A DNA stretch of 64,000 nucleotides from Streptomyces griseoluteus. Its GTDB lineage: Bacteria; Actinomycetota; Actinomycetes; Streptomycetales; Streptomycetaceae. Location of the stretch: positions 178,464 to 242,463 of the forward strand of contig JOBE01000010.1 of the NCBI GenBank assembly GCA_000717735.1. The letters run 5' to 3'. Position 1 is the first letter of the stretch; each line of letters starts with the position of its first letter. Below are positions 39,172 through 48,174 of this stretch, one piece after another. The notes beneath the pieces were generated by a model. The model had not been told where the DNA came from. It saw nothing but the letters and a program-made list of their open reading frames with translations, and ran no database searches. Position numbers and translations under genes: made by a program.

Positions 39172-39924
39172 ATGGGGAAAAACCTTCAAAGCGGCGGAAG
39201 GCTCAGGCCGGTCGACCTGGCGCGCGGGCACGGTCTGTCCACGCAGGCGATCAGGAACTACGAGGAGGCCGGGATCCTTCCGGCCGCCGGTCGCACACCC
39301 CACGGCTACCGCACCTACACCGCCCTGCACGCGGCGGCCCTGCGCGCGTTTCTCGCGCTGGTGCCGGGTCACGGCCACCGGACCGCGACGTCGATCATGC
39401 GGGCCGTGAACCAGGGGCCGGTGGAGGAGGCGTTCCGCCTCATCGACGAGAGCCATGCCGGGCTCCTCGACGACCGGCAGACCCTCCAGGCCGTGGAGAG
39501 CGCCCTCCGGGACCTGGAGCCGGGCGCGGAGACCGCGCCCGCCGCCACGTCCGGACCCGGACCCGGACCCGGTGGCATGTTCGTCGGGCCGCTGGCGCGG
39601 AGGCTCGGAATCCGGCCCGCGACGCTGCGCAAGTGGGAGCACGCCGGGCTTGTGCGCCCGCGCCGCGATCCTCGGACCGGATACCGCGTCTACGACGAGG
39701 CGGACGTACGGGACGCCCGCCTGGCCCGTCAACTCCGCCGGGGTGGCTATCCGTTGGAGCAGATCGCGCCGCTGATCGCCCATGTGCGGGCGGCCGGCGG
39801 CCTTGAGCCGCTGGCGGCCGCGCTGTCCGACTGGCACGGGCGCCTGTCCGCCCGCGGACGGGCGATGCTGGCCGGGGCGGCGGAGCTGGAGGCGTATCTC
39901 CGCGAGCTCCCGGAGAACGGCTGA
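39172..39924 (+). CDS. MerR-type regulator with two HTH domains (TioE-like)
   Basis: A 250-residue protein with two separate MerR winged helix-turn-helix units. The first is RPVDLARGHGLSTQAIRNYEEAGILPAAGRTPHGYRTY (residues 12-49). The second is GPLARRLGIRPATLRKWEHAGLVRPRRDPRTGYRVYDEADV (about 139-180). A Pro/Gly linker joins them. Most MerR proteins have one HTH and act as dimers; tandem forms such as TioE could bind a palindrome as a monomer. No cysteine or metal-binding tail is visible, so metal sensing is unlikely. It is divergent to the esterase gene. The ATG has no clear ribosome-binding site, so a very short leader is possible. Confidence 0.9.
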   Translation: MGKNLQSGGRLRPVDLARGHGLSTQAIRNYEEAGILPAAGRTPHGYRTYTALHAAALRAFLALVPGHGHRTATSIMRAVNQGPVEEAFRLIDESHAGLLDDRQTLQAVESALRDLEPGAETAPAATSGPGPGPGGMFVGPLARRLGIRPATLRKWEHAGLVRPRRDPRTGYRVYDEADVRDARLARQLRRGGYPLEQIAPLIAHVRAAGGLEPLAAALSDWHGRLSARGRAMLAGAAELEAYLRELPENG

Positions 39925-40036
39925 CGGACGAGGGGGCGCCGCGACGCCCCTCGGGCACGGCGACACCCCCTCGTCCCGCGCGGCCGCCCCGCGTGCGGTC
40001 GCGGCGCCCCCGTTCAGTGCCGCCGGGGCACGGTCG

Positions 40037-41407
40037 TCACAGGCGCTGCCACAGGGCCGGGACGTTCGGCGGCTCCCAGCCGGTCTGGGCCTGGTGGCCC
40101 TGGAGGCAGCGGTAGCTCGCGCCGCCGTAGGTGACGACGTCACCGGCCGCGTAGACCTTGCCCGCCGCCCAGGTGCCGCCCGGCTGCGGTTCGCCGGGGC
40201 CGGGGCCCGGGTCGACGCCGGTGGTCCTCAGGGTCAGGCCGTAGTTCCGCAGCAGCGGGTTCAGCGGCTGGAAGAACGTCGTCCCGCCGGTGGAGCAGTT
40301 GCCGGAACCGCCGGAGGTCACGCCCTGGGCCTGGCTGCCGGAGATGTACGAGCCGCCCGAGTCGCCGGGCTCGGCACAGACGGTCGTACGGGTCACCCCG
40401 GAGATGGTGCCCTCGGGGTAGGTGACGCTCGTGTTGTGCTGCTGGACGGTGCCGCAGTGCCAGCCGGTCGTCGATCCCGAGCGGCACACGGAGGAGCCGA
40501 CGGGCTGCAGGACGGAGCCGGTCACCTGGACGTTCGCGCCGCCGGCGCCCTTGACGTACGGGGTCGAGGTCCAGTTGGTGTTGGCGGCGACCCAGGCCAT
40601 GTCGTTGCCCGGGAAGACGGAGCCCTGGAAGGTGCCCTGGGCGACCTGGTTGAACCCGCTGGTGGTGGTGCCCGCACGCCCGCAGTGGCCGGCGGTCGCG
40701 AAGCCCTGCGTGGTGCCCCGGGTGACCGCGAAACCGACCGAGCAGCGGCCGCCGCCGCCCATGTAGTAGGCGTCGCCGCCCCGGATGTCGTGGAGCGGGC
40801 GGGGTGCCTGCCCGGTGCGGACGACGCGTACCAGCTCGCGCGGGACCCCGGCGGCCTCCACGAGCCGCTCCCCCGCACCGGCCCTGGTCTCCTCGACGAC
40901 CAGGACGTTGGCCCGTACGTCGACGTAGCGGACGGGTGCGTCGACGGACGCGGACCGGTCCAGGGCCTCCTTGGCCCGCTCCAGGGTGGTCAGACTGTGC
41001 GTCACGAGCCGGGCGTACGCTCCCGAGGCCCGTATCGCGGCCGTGTCGGCGGCCCGGGTGGTGGCGACGGTCAGGGTCCCGGCCTCGGCGCCGTCCAGCC
41101 ACGCGCCGGCGAAGGCACCGCCCAGACCCTGGCGGAGCCGGGCGGCGGTGGCGCCCGCCTCGGCCTCGTTGGCGAGGCGGGTCAGCGCCTGGGAGCGGGT
41201 GAGCCCCAGGTCGCGCCGCATGGCGTCGAGCAGCTCGGGCGCGGCGGAGTCGGCGCCCAGGGCCAGCGCGGCGGTCCTGACGGTCGGCGCGCGGTGCGGG
41301 TCGGGGGCGTGCGGGGCCGCGGCGGCGGAACCGGCCTGGAGTCCGGCCAGCGCCAGTCCGGCGGCGACGAGGGCGGTACACGCCGTACGGGCGTGTCGTC
41401 GGAGCAT
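40037..41407 (-). CDS. streptogrisin-like secreted serine protease with chitin-binding domain
   Basis: Preproprotease of the S1E family, 456 residues. A signal peptide (ACTALVAAGLALAGLQAGSAAAA) and a propeptide of about 150 residues precede the mature enzyme, which starts around DIRGGDAYYMGG. The catalytic triad is in FATAGHCGRAG, NDMAWVAAN and AEPGDSGGSYIS. After a Pro/Gly linker a type-3 chitin-binding module (GTWAAGKVYAAGDVVTYGG and GWEPPNVPALWQ) ends the protein. This is the layout of streptogrisin C. It likely degrades protein in chitin-bearing matter such as fungal or insect material. GAGGAG stands before the ATG. Confidence 0.96.
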   Translation of the reverse strand: MLRRHARTACTALVAAGLALAGLQAGSAAAAPHAPDPHRAPTVRTAALALGADSAAPELLDAMRRDLGLTRSQALTRLANEAEAGATAARLRQGLGGAFAGAWLDGAEAGTLTVATTRAADTAAIRASGAYARLVTHSLTTLERAKEALDRSASVDAPVRYVDVRANVLVVEETRAGAGERLVEAAGVPRELVRVVRTGQAPRPLHDIRGGDAYYMGGGGRCSVGFAVTRGTTQGFATAGHCGRAGTTTSGFNQVAQGTFQGSVFPGNDMAWVAANTNWTSTPYVKGAGGANVQVTGSVLQPVGSSVCRSGSTTGWHCGTVQQHNTSVTYPEGTISGVTRTTVCAEPGDSGGSYISGSQAQGVTSGGSGNCSTGGTTFFQPLNPLLRNYGLTLRTTGVDPGPGPGEPQPGGTWAAGKVYAAGDVVTYGGASYRCLQGHQAQTGWEPPNVPALWQRL

Positions 41408-41532
41408 GGGGTGTCTCCTCGGTTCATGGGTGGGGATCTGCTGGAACCGTAGGGAGGACGGGGAGTGGGCGGCAGCTGTCAGCCGGCCCCTGTCATCGCG
41501 TTATGCCGAGGGGCCGGGCGGCTGATGGCGCG

Positions 41533-42480
41533 TCACCGCGGTCTTCCCTCCCGCGGCCCCCGAGCCGGTGACCGGCCGGCGCTGGTCGCGAGCGCCTCGG
41601 CGTGGGCGGCCCTGGTGTGACCGAGCACGGCGGCGGCCCGCCCGGCCGCCCGCCCCTCGGGATGCCAGCCCAGCAGGTGCCGCCACACGAGCGGGGCACC
41701 GGCGAGGGGGCGGGTGACGAGCCCGGGGGTGGCGGGGAAGGTGGCCCGGCAGAGGCCGACGGCCCGCCCCACCCGCACCAGGTGCACACAGGACGCGGTG
41801 TCCGTCTCGTACACGCAGGCCGGGGTGAACCCCGCCCGCACGCAGGCGGCGGCGAAGCAGTCGCCGAAGCAGCCGTCGCCCGGCACGTCGGTCCAGGCCT
41901 CCGCCGCCAGTTCGGCCAGGTGGATCTCGGTGCGGGGCGCCAGCGGATGGTCGGCGGCCAGCATCACGTACACCGGGTCGCGGGCGATCTCCGTCCACGC
42001 GAGCCGTCCCGCCTCGGGCGGACCGCTCTCCCCGCAGACGCCGACCAGGGCGAAGTCGAGCCGCCCGTCGGCGACCCCGCCGGCGACGTCACGCTCCGAC
42101 CACGAGGTGTACGTGGTCACCGGCGCCCCGGGGTCGGTGCGCGCGATCCGGTCGACGAGGCCGCCGAGCAGCGGCCCGTGCGTCCCGCCGAGCCGGTAGC
42201 CCTCGGCTCCGTCGCGCGCGAAGCGCACCGCCTCCTCCTGCAGCTCGCAGACGGCGGGGAGCACCACGCGGGCCCGGTCGAGGACCAGGTCGCCGAGGGC
42301 CGTGGCCCGCACGCCCTCCCTTCCGCGCTCGAACAGGGCGCCGCCCAGGGCGCGTTCGATCCGTTTGAGCTGAGCACTGAGCGCGGGTTGCGCGAGGCCG
42401 AGCGCGGTCGCGGCACGCGTGAGGCTCCCCGCGTCCGCGATGGCCCGGATCGTCTTCAGGTGCCTCAACTCCAAGTCCAT
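41533..42480 (-). CDS. LysR-family transcriptional regulator
   Basis: A 315-residue LysR regulator. The N-terminal winged HTH is LELRHLKTIRAIADAGSLTRAATALGLAQPALSAQLKRIERALGG (residues 3-47), followed by a substrate-binding-like effector domain of two lobes. The C-terminal 25 residues are Arg/Pro-rich and probably disordered. The gene before it encodes a secreted protease in the same direction, and the gene behind it diverges with a 211-bp gap. No operator with the T-N11-A pattern could be picked with confidence, so the target is unknown. Confidence 0.92.
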   Translation of the reverse strand: MDLELRHLKTIRAIADAGSLTRAATALGLAQPALSAQLKRIERALGGALFERGREGVRATALGDLVLDRARVVLPAVCELQEEAVRFARDGAEGYRLGGTHGPLLGGLVDRIARTDPGAPVTTYTSWSERDVAGGVADGRLDFALVGVCGESGPPEAGRLAWTEIARDPVYVMLAADHPLAPRTEIHLAELAAEAWTDVPGDGCFGDCFAAACVRAGFTPACVYETDTASCVHLVRVGRAVGLCRATFPATPGLVTRPLAGAPLVWRHLLGWHPEGRAAGRAAAVLGHTRAAHAEALATSAGRSPARGPREGRPR

Positions 42481-42691
42481 ACCGAGAGCTTGACGCCCCG
42501 GCCCCCAGCGGTCCAGACCAAGGCCGTCACGCCTCCTCCGGCGTTCCCCGCCCGAACGGAACGCCCCAGGTCACGAGGGGCGACGGCGCCGGCAAGGGAA
42601 CCGTTGGCGCGTTCCGGTCGTCCTCAGGGGCGAGGGGTGCCGGAAGCTGTCCGGCCCCAGGGACGTACGTGCGGAAGGCAAGGGATATCGG
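42481..42691. other. intergenic region between LysR and GPP34 genes
   Basis: A 211-bp gap between divergent genes. It should hold both promoters, but no convincing -35/-10 pair, operator or hairpin was found. Confidence 0.4.
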
Positions 42692-43357
42692 GTGGCGGTC
42701 ACGCTCGCGGAGGAGATCATGCTGCTGTCGCTGGACGACGAGTCCGGGGCGGCGAAGGAACGGCAGTCCGCCGCGTGGGCCGTCGCGGGAGGAATCCTGC
42801 TCGATCTCGTCCTGGCCGGACGCGTGTCGGTCGACGACGGGCGACTGAGGGTGCTGGACGCGACGCCCACCAAAGTGCCGCTTCTCGACGAGCGCCTCGG
42901 GAAGCTCGTCGTCTGGTGCGGGAAGAAAGGCAAGGCCCCGAAGGTCACCGAGTGGCTGACGAAGGACCACGCCAAGGCCGTGAAGGCCACGGTCGCCGGC
43001 CTGTGCGAGCGGGGCCTCGTGCGCGAGGAGCAGCACCGGGTGCTGGGGCTCTTCCCCGTCTCCCGCTACCCGGAGGCGGACGGTTCGGTCGAGCGGGAGC
43101 TGCGGGCCAGGCTGGGCGCGGTGGTCGTCGAGGGCGCCACCCACCATGCCCGCACCACGGGCCTCCTCGCCCTGATCCACGGCGCCAAGCTGCACCGCAT
43201 CGCCTTCCCCGACGTGCCCCGCAAGGAGATCGCGGCGCGCCTGGAGGAGATCACGGCCGGTGAATGGGCGGCGGAGGGCGTGCGCCGGGCGATCCGTGAC
43301 ATGCAGGCCGCGATGATCGTGGTCACGGCCGCCACCATCGCGACCATCGCCGGCTGA
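42692..43357 (+). CDS. GPP34/GOLPH3-family protein
   Basis: A 221-residue protein of the GPP34 family, named after the eukaryotic Golgi protein that binds phosphatidylinositol-4-phosphate. The typical start VTLAEEIMLLSLDDESG, the helix-rich core AGGILLDLVLAGRVSVDDGRL and the C-terminal RRAIRDMQAAMIVVTAATIATIAG are present. Streptomyces carry many such proteins, and their bacterial role is not known; lipid binding at the inner membrane face is a family-based guess. The GTG start has AAGG ten bases upstream. A strong hairpin follows the gene. Confidence 0.92.
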   Translation: MAVTLAEEIMLLSLDDESGAAKERQSAAWAVAGGILLDLVLAGRVSVDDGRLRVLDATPTKVPLLDERLGKLVVWCGKKGKAPKVTEWLTKDHAKAVKATVAGLCERGLVREEQHRVLGLFPVSRYPEADGSVERELRARLGAVVVEGATHHARTTGLLALIHGAKLHRIAFPDVPRKEIAARLEEITAGEWAAEGVRRAIRDMQAAMIVVTAATIATIAG

Positions 43358-43380
43358 CCCGTCGCGAGCACGGCCGAAAG

Positions 43381-43417
43381 GGACTCGGGGCGGGCCCCCA
43401 CGGCCCGCCCCGAGTCC
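43381..43417 (+). terminator. 15-bp hairpin after the GPP34 gene
   Basis: GGACTCGGGGCGGGC and its exact complement enclose a 7-base loop, 24 bp past the GPP34 stop and 48 bp before the stop of the convergent gene. It probably serves both directions. Confidence 0.88.
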
Positions 43418-43464
43418 GGTCTGTGCGGCGGTCACCACTGTCCCTGCCGCCACTCACGTCTCGC

Positions 43465-43986
43465 TCACGTTCCGCTAACGCGGAGCTTCCCCTCGTCCGG
43501 GGCGGCCGCCACCTCCAGGCAGGATGCGTCGGGGCCGTGCGCCGTGACCCGGGCCTCGGTCCCGTCGGGCGATTCGTCGGCCGGCAGGGCCGGGAGGCCG
43601 ATCGTGAAGCAGCGGTCGGCCGTGGTCGTCGACGGGCCGAACAGGGCCGGGGACCGCTCGTACGTGCGCGAGAACTGGACGATGACCCGGGTGCCGTCCG
43701 CGGCGGGTCGCACCTCGTGGAGGACCCCGTCGCCCCGGCCGTGGCCGGCCGTCTCGGCGAGGACGTCCCGTACGTCCTGCGGCGAGGGGGCCGCGCCCCG
43801 GCCGGCGAGGGCGTCGGCGAAGCGCCGGGCGTCCGTGACGGTGGCGTCGAAGGCGTCCCGTTCCCGGTCGCCCTCACGGTGCCGGGCGACGGCGAACAGA
43901 GCCACGACGACCACGACGGGGACGAGCAGGACCGCACCCAGGGCCTTGGCCCAGGGTGCGGTCCTTCCTTTTCGCTCTGTTTTCAC
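43465..43986 (-). CDS. small membrane-anchored hypothetical protein
   Basis: A 173-residue protein with a basic N-terminus (KTERKGRTAPWAKA), one hydrophobic helix (LGAVLLVPVVVVVALFAVA, residues 17-35) and an extracytoplasmic remainder with two Cys. It begins 12 bp after the stop of the large secreted hydrolase gene, so the two are surely one operon. No known family was recognised. It may be a membrane partner of the hydrolase. Length and codon use support a real gene. Confidence 0.85.
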   Translation of the reverse strand: MKTERKGRTAPWAKALGAVLLVPVVVVVALFAVARHREGDRERDAFDATVTDARRFADALAGRGAAPSPQDVRDVLAETAGHGRGDGVLHEVRPAADGTRVIVQFSRTYERSPALFGPSTTTADRCFTIGLPALPADESPDGTEARVTAHGPDASCLEVAAAPDEGKLRVSGT

Positions 43987-43998
43987 TGGTTCCCGTCG

Positions 43999-46900
43999 CT
44001 ACTTGGGGAGGTTGTCCACCGCGCGGCGGAAGGCCGCGGCGTACGCGGAGGTGCCGGTGTTGTTCGGATGGTAGCTCTCACGGCTGATGCACCAGGTACC
44101 GCCGAGCTCGCACTTGAAGTCACCGGGGCCCTTGCCCGCCGTCACGATCTTGTTGATGCCCTCGGGGTCGTCGCACGCCCGCCGGCCCGCGAAGTCCCCG
44201 TCAGGGGACTCGAAGAAGACCGGGAGTCCCTCCGCCTTGAGCTTGTCGACGACGGCCCGCTGCTTGCCCTCCATGTAGACCGCGTTGTCGTTGATGCGGA
44301 TCATGCCCGCGCCGCCGACGCCGCTGACGCAGGTGAGCGAGTTCTCGTTGAAGATCTGCGGGTACCCGAGCAGGACGATCTTCGCGTTGCCCGCCTCGCT
44401 GCGGATCCGCCGCAGCACGTCCTCGATCTTGGGCATGGCCGCGTCGATGTCCGCGTGGACCTCGGATTCCGCCGGGCAGCCGAGGGTGGCGCATTCCTGC
44501 ATCACGGTCGGGAAGCCGGCGTCGTTGCCACCGACGGTGAGCGTCACCAGGTCGGTGTCACCGCTGAGGACGCCGGAGTCGATCTGGAACCGCTCGTGGA
44601 AGTTGCCGTCGAAGCCCCACTTCTCGTTGCCGTTCCCGTCGACGGGGTGTCCCGTCGTCAGCTGGAAGGTCCGGGCACCGGAGCAGGAGACGTTCTGGAG
44701 CTCGAGCTCGGAGGAGAAGTTGTCGGCGAGGGTGCCGACGGACGCGGACCGGCCCGGCAGGGTGGTCTTGCGCACCCAGGAGTTGGCGCTGCGGCGGCAG
44801 GCGTTCCAGCGCGCGTTGGTGTCGACGTCGTTGTCGGAGTCCTTGGCGTACGAACCCGCTCCCTCACCGGAGGCGTACGAGTCGCCCATCTGCACGACCT
44901 GCTGGGGCTTGCCCGGCAGCGGCTGGAACGCGACGGCGTCGAAGGCGACGTCGTCGTCCCCGGTGCCGTCCTCGGTCTCGGTGGTGAGCCTGACGCGGGG
45001 CACGCCGTTCATCTTGAACGCGCCGAGGGACATCCAGCCGTTGGTCCCGCGCTTCTGGTTGACATAGCGGTGGCGGTCGAAGCCGTTGCCGGTGTCGATG
45101 TCGTACCGGGCCTGCTGGGTGTGGGCGCCGTGGTCGGGGAGGTGGACCAGGACGCGCATCCAGTCGGTGCGGGCCTGGTTCAGCGTCCAGGTTCCGGTGA
45201 AGTTGAGACGGTCGCCCTTGGCGGCGAGGTCCCGGGTGTGGCCGAAGTAGAAGTGGCCGCCGAAGCCCGCGCCGAGCTGGTGCAGGTCGACCTTGCCGGG
45301 GTACACCGTCGTGGCGGTTCCGTCATGCGCGATGCCGGACTCGCCGGGGAAGTCGGCGGTGAAGCTGCCCGAGTTGGTCCAGTCGCTGTTGACACAGCCG
45401 GGCCGGACGGACGGGGTCCCTCCGGGCACGTCGTCGACGACGAGCGCGCCGGCGGGCAGGCCGGAGCGGGTGCAGTTCGGCGGGTAGGCCGTACCGTCGG
45501 CCTGCTCGGCGTCGTAGTCCGGCGAGGTGAAGCGGAAGAGCTCGTTGCCGCAGGAGTACGAGCAGTCGGTCTTCCACTGGACGGACAGGTGGAACCAGCA
45601 CTTGAAGTCGTCGCGGGTGCAGGGTCCCGCTCCGGGCTCGTTCTTCGCGGTGTCCGAGATCTTCGAGGGCTCGCACCAGTTGTAGACGCCGCAGAAGAGG
45701 TCCTCCGGCGGCTTCACCCGGGCACGGTTGTACTTCGCCGAGCCCTGGACGGTGGCGTCCTCGGTGGTGCCGTTCCACCAGGCGGCGCGGAACGCGGCGA
45801 CCAGGACGCCCGGGGACTCCAGGAACGACGGCGGGTGCGCGGCGAAGCCGAGGACCTTCTCGGGGTACGGCCAGTGCTGCGGGCGCGCGGCGGCCGAGGC
45901 GTCCTCGGCACCGAGGCGGGTCTCCATGAACGGGAGCCGGCCGGCGTCCCACTCGGGGTTGGCGGGGTTGTTGGCCCAGCCGACGCCCCAGGGCTCGTTG
46001 TAGTTGACGTTCTCGTAGAAGCCGCTGTTGTAGGCCCACAGCGCGAAGAACCAGTTCTCCAGCTTGGCCGGGTTGCCGTCGTGGACGACGAGTCCTGCCG
46101 TCTTCGTCTGGTTCCACTTCTCGACCAGGATGCCGAGGCCCGCGGCGACGTTCGCCGCGTAGTCCAGGGCGACGGCGCGCTGCTTCTGGTAGTCCCAGGC
46201 GGTGCCGCCCTTGCCGTGCTCACGGCCGGCCATGCGCATGTGGTCGGTGACCTGGGTGATGCCGTAACCGCAGTCGGCGTCCGACCAGTTGACGTCCCAG
46301 TCGTTGGCCGGGTTGCCGTCGTAGTAGTCGACGCCGTAGTAGTTCCCGATCAGCGGGGTGCCGGTCACGCCGGGCACCGCGGAGCGGGACGCCTGCCACA
46401 TGTTCGACTCCTGCGCGGTGATGCCGAGCATCACCTGCGCGGGGACACGGCCGCCGCCTTCGAGGACCGGGTTCGGGAAGAGGGTCTGCGGCGCGTACGC
46501 CGGCATTCCCAGGTTCTTCCAGTTCGCCGGGCGCGAGGCGCCGATGTTCAGCTTGCCCGTGATGGCCTTGTCGACGGCCCACTCGACCTGGCGAGGCTTG
46601 GGCTGCATGGCCTGGTTGCGGGGGTCGCTGCGTGGCACGGAGCAGGTGCGCTCCGACTCCACGATCTCCGTGCCGGAGGCGGCGGCGAGCGTCGTGGCGG
46701 CGGTCAGCGGGCGGGCGCCGGCGGACTGGGCCGACAGGCCGTCCGTGCCGGTCTCCGCGGTGGCCTTGCCTGCGCCGTCGCCGACGCCCTTGGGGAGCAG
46801 CGGCGACGGGGTGCGGGAGGTCTCCCACTCCGGGGAGGTGGCCGCCATGGGGGTCACGGTGAAGCCGACGCTCCTGCCGGTGTCCCGCAGGGTGGTGTCG

Positions 46901-48021
46901 ATCTTCACCGGGCGGGCGTCGGTGGCCTTCTCCGGCTGGAGGTACTGGGGGGATCCCTTGCCGTCCGCCCAGACCGTGTGCTGGACGATCGCGGTGCCCC
47001 GGGTGGACAGCGTGGCGTCCTTGTGGGCTCCGGCGAGCCGGGTGACCGACGCGGGGAGGCCCGCGCCCGTGGTGACGCCGCCGGTCAGGTAGACCTGGCC
47101 GCCGACCCGGGCGAGACCGGTGTCGGCGAGCGGTCCGTGGCCGAGCCGGGAGACCTTCTTGTCGGCCCAGCGGCGGACGAGCGCGGTCTCCTTCTCCTCG
47201 AGGCTGTCGCGCTGGACGCGCTCCAGGAAGACGTAACCGCCGCCGCCGTCCTTGCTGATGCGGTACGGGACGGTGCCCGTCGTCGCGAGCTTCTTCTTGG
47301 CGCCCTTGCCGTCGATCTCGACCAGGGTGCGTCCGGAGGCGGCGGCGATCTTCCCGTTGCCGGCCGGCACGGACGAGGTGATCTGGCCGTCGACGACGAC
47401 CGGTTCGCTCACTTCGCCGGTGGCCGCGTTCACGCGGAACAGGCGGGTCTGCCGCTTGTCCTCGCCCGGGGACTGGGTGAGGACGGCCTCTTCGCCCGTG
47501 CCGCAGCCGGGGTCGTAGTACGACAGTGAGGCGTTGATCTTCAGTTTGGTCACGGCGCCGCTGGTCAGGTCCACGACGGCGGAGAACCCGCCGCGGGCCA
47601 TCAGCCGGGGATCGTTGGTGAAGGTGCGCGGGGCGTAGACGACGACCGCCCGCTTGCCCGAGCCGGTGACGCAGGCGTTGCCGATCCACTGGTCCGCGTC
47701 GAAGCCGGGCTCGGCGAGGGACGCGAGGGTCTTCCAGGCGTAGCCGCTCCGTTCGGTGGCCGTCAGGAGGTGGAAGCCCTGGGCGTCACCGGTGGTCGTC
47801 CAGGCGGTGTCCGAGGACTTCTGCCAGTCCTCGCCGAGGACTTCGGACCTGTCGGCGGCCGGAACGCTGTCGGTCGGCCCGGGGGTGGTGCCGGTGGTGG
47901 CGGACGCCGGGGGTGCGGCGGGTGCGGGTTCGGCCCAGGCGGTCGCCTGGGTCAGTCCGGCGAGTACCGCGCCGGCGGCGACCGCCGCCAGTGGCGCTCG
48001 CCTCTTGTGGAGGGTTCTCAA
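43999..48021 (-). CDS. giant secreted protein: lytic-transglycosylase-like plus SGNH hydrolase domains
   Basis: About 1340 residues. A signal peptide (HKRRAPLAAVAAGAVLAGLTQATAWA) leads to a 350-residue segment with repeated beta-propeller-like strands. Near residue 536 comes VMLGITAQESNMW, followed by DCGYGITQVTDHM, which resembles the catalytic Glu and the GxxQ motif of SLT transglycosylases. A Cys-rich beta region follows. The C-terminal third is an SGNH (GDSL) hydrolase: block I GDSYASGEG near 1045, block III VTVGGNDAGF near 1166, and SYHPNNTG near 1314. It may act on peptidoglycan or another wall polymer and remove an ester group. A TTG at 48021 with AGAGGAGAA upstream gives a clean signal peptide; earlier Met codons do not. 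Confidence 0.9.
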   Translation of the reverse strand: MRTLHKRRAPLAAVAAGAVLAGLTQATAWAEPAPAAPPASATTGTTPGPTDSVPAADRSEVLGEDWQKSSDTAWTTTGDAQGFHLLTATERSGYAWKTLASLAEPGFDADQWIGNACVTGSGKRAVVVYAPRTFTNDPRLMARGGFSAVVDLTSGAVTKLKINASLSYYDPGCGTGEEAVLTQSPGEDKRQTRLFRVNAATGEVSEPVVVDGQITSSVPAGNGKIAAASGRTLVEIDGKGAKKKLATTGTVPYRISKDGGGGYVFLERVQRDSLEEKETALVRRWADKKVSRLGHGPLADTGLARVGGQVYLTGGVTTGAGLPASVTRLAGAHKDATLSTRGTAIVQHTVWADGKGSPQYLQPEKATDARPVKIDTTLRDTGRSVGFTVTPMAATSPEWETSRTPSPLLPKGVGDGAGKATAETGTDGLSAQSAGARPLTAATTLAAASGTEIVESERTCSVPRSDPRNQAMQPKPRQVEWAVDKAITGKLNIGASRPANWKNLGMPAYAPQTLFPNPVLEGGGRVPAQVMLGITAQESNMWQASRSAVPGVTGTPLIGNYYGVDYYDGNPANDWDVNWSDADCGYGITQVTDHMRMAGREHGKGGTAWDYQKQRAVALDYAANVAAGLGILVEKWNQTKTAGLVVHDGNPAKLENWFFALWAYNSGFYENVNYNEPWGVGWANNPANPEWDAGRLPFMETRLGAEDASAAARPQHWPYPEKVLGFAAHPPSFLESPGVLVAAFRAAWWNGTTEDATVQGSAKYNRARVKPPEDLFCGVYNWCEPSKISDTAKNEPGAGPCTRDDFKCWFHLSVQWKTDCSYSCGNELFRFTSPDYDAEQADGTAYPPNCTRSGLPAGALVVDDVPGGTPSVRPGCVNSDWTNSGSFTADFPGESGIAHDGTATTVYPGKVDLHQLGAGFGGHFYFGHTRDLAAKGDRLNFTGTWTLNQARTDWMRVLVHLPDHGAHTQQARYDIDTGNGFDRHRYVNQKRGTNGWMSLGAFKMNGVPRVRLTTETEDGTGDDDVAFDAVAFQPLPGKPQQVVQMGDSYASGEGAGSYAKDSDNDVDTNARWNACRRSANSWVRKTTLPGRSASVGTLADNFSSELELQNVSCSGARTFQLTTGHPVDGNGNEKWGFDGNFHERFQIDSGVLSGDTDLVTLTVGGNDAGFPTVMQECATLGCPAESEVHADIDAAMPKIEDVLRRIRSEAGNAKIVLLGYPQIFNENSLTCVSGVGGAGMIRINDNAVYMEGKQRAVVDKLKAEGLPVFFESPDGDFAGRRACDDPEGINKIVTAGKGPGDFKCELGGTWCISRESYHPNNTGTSAYAAAFRRAVDNLPK

Positions 48022-48174
48022 CGACGTTCTCCTCTGAGGTTCTCTTCCCTGCGCAACGCAGTTGATCTTGACGGGGGTTGCGACAGTAGTGGGCGTCCGC
48101 CAGGTTGACCAGAGCATGATCATCGACCCGTGAAAGAACCGTCCTCTGTCCCGTCCCGGCTCCTCCGTGCGACC

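Noticed and set aside
42692..43357. GPP34 protein as a novel finding
   Set aside because: Such genes are common and multicopy in Streptomyces, and the context adds nothing special.
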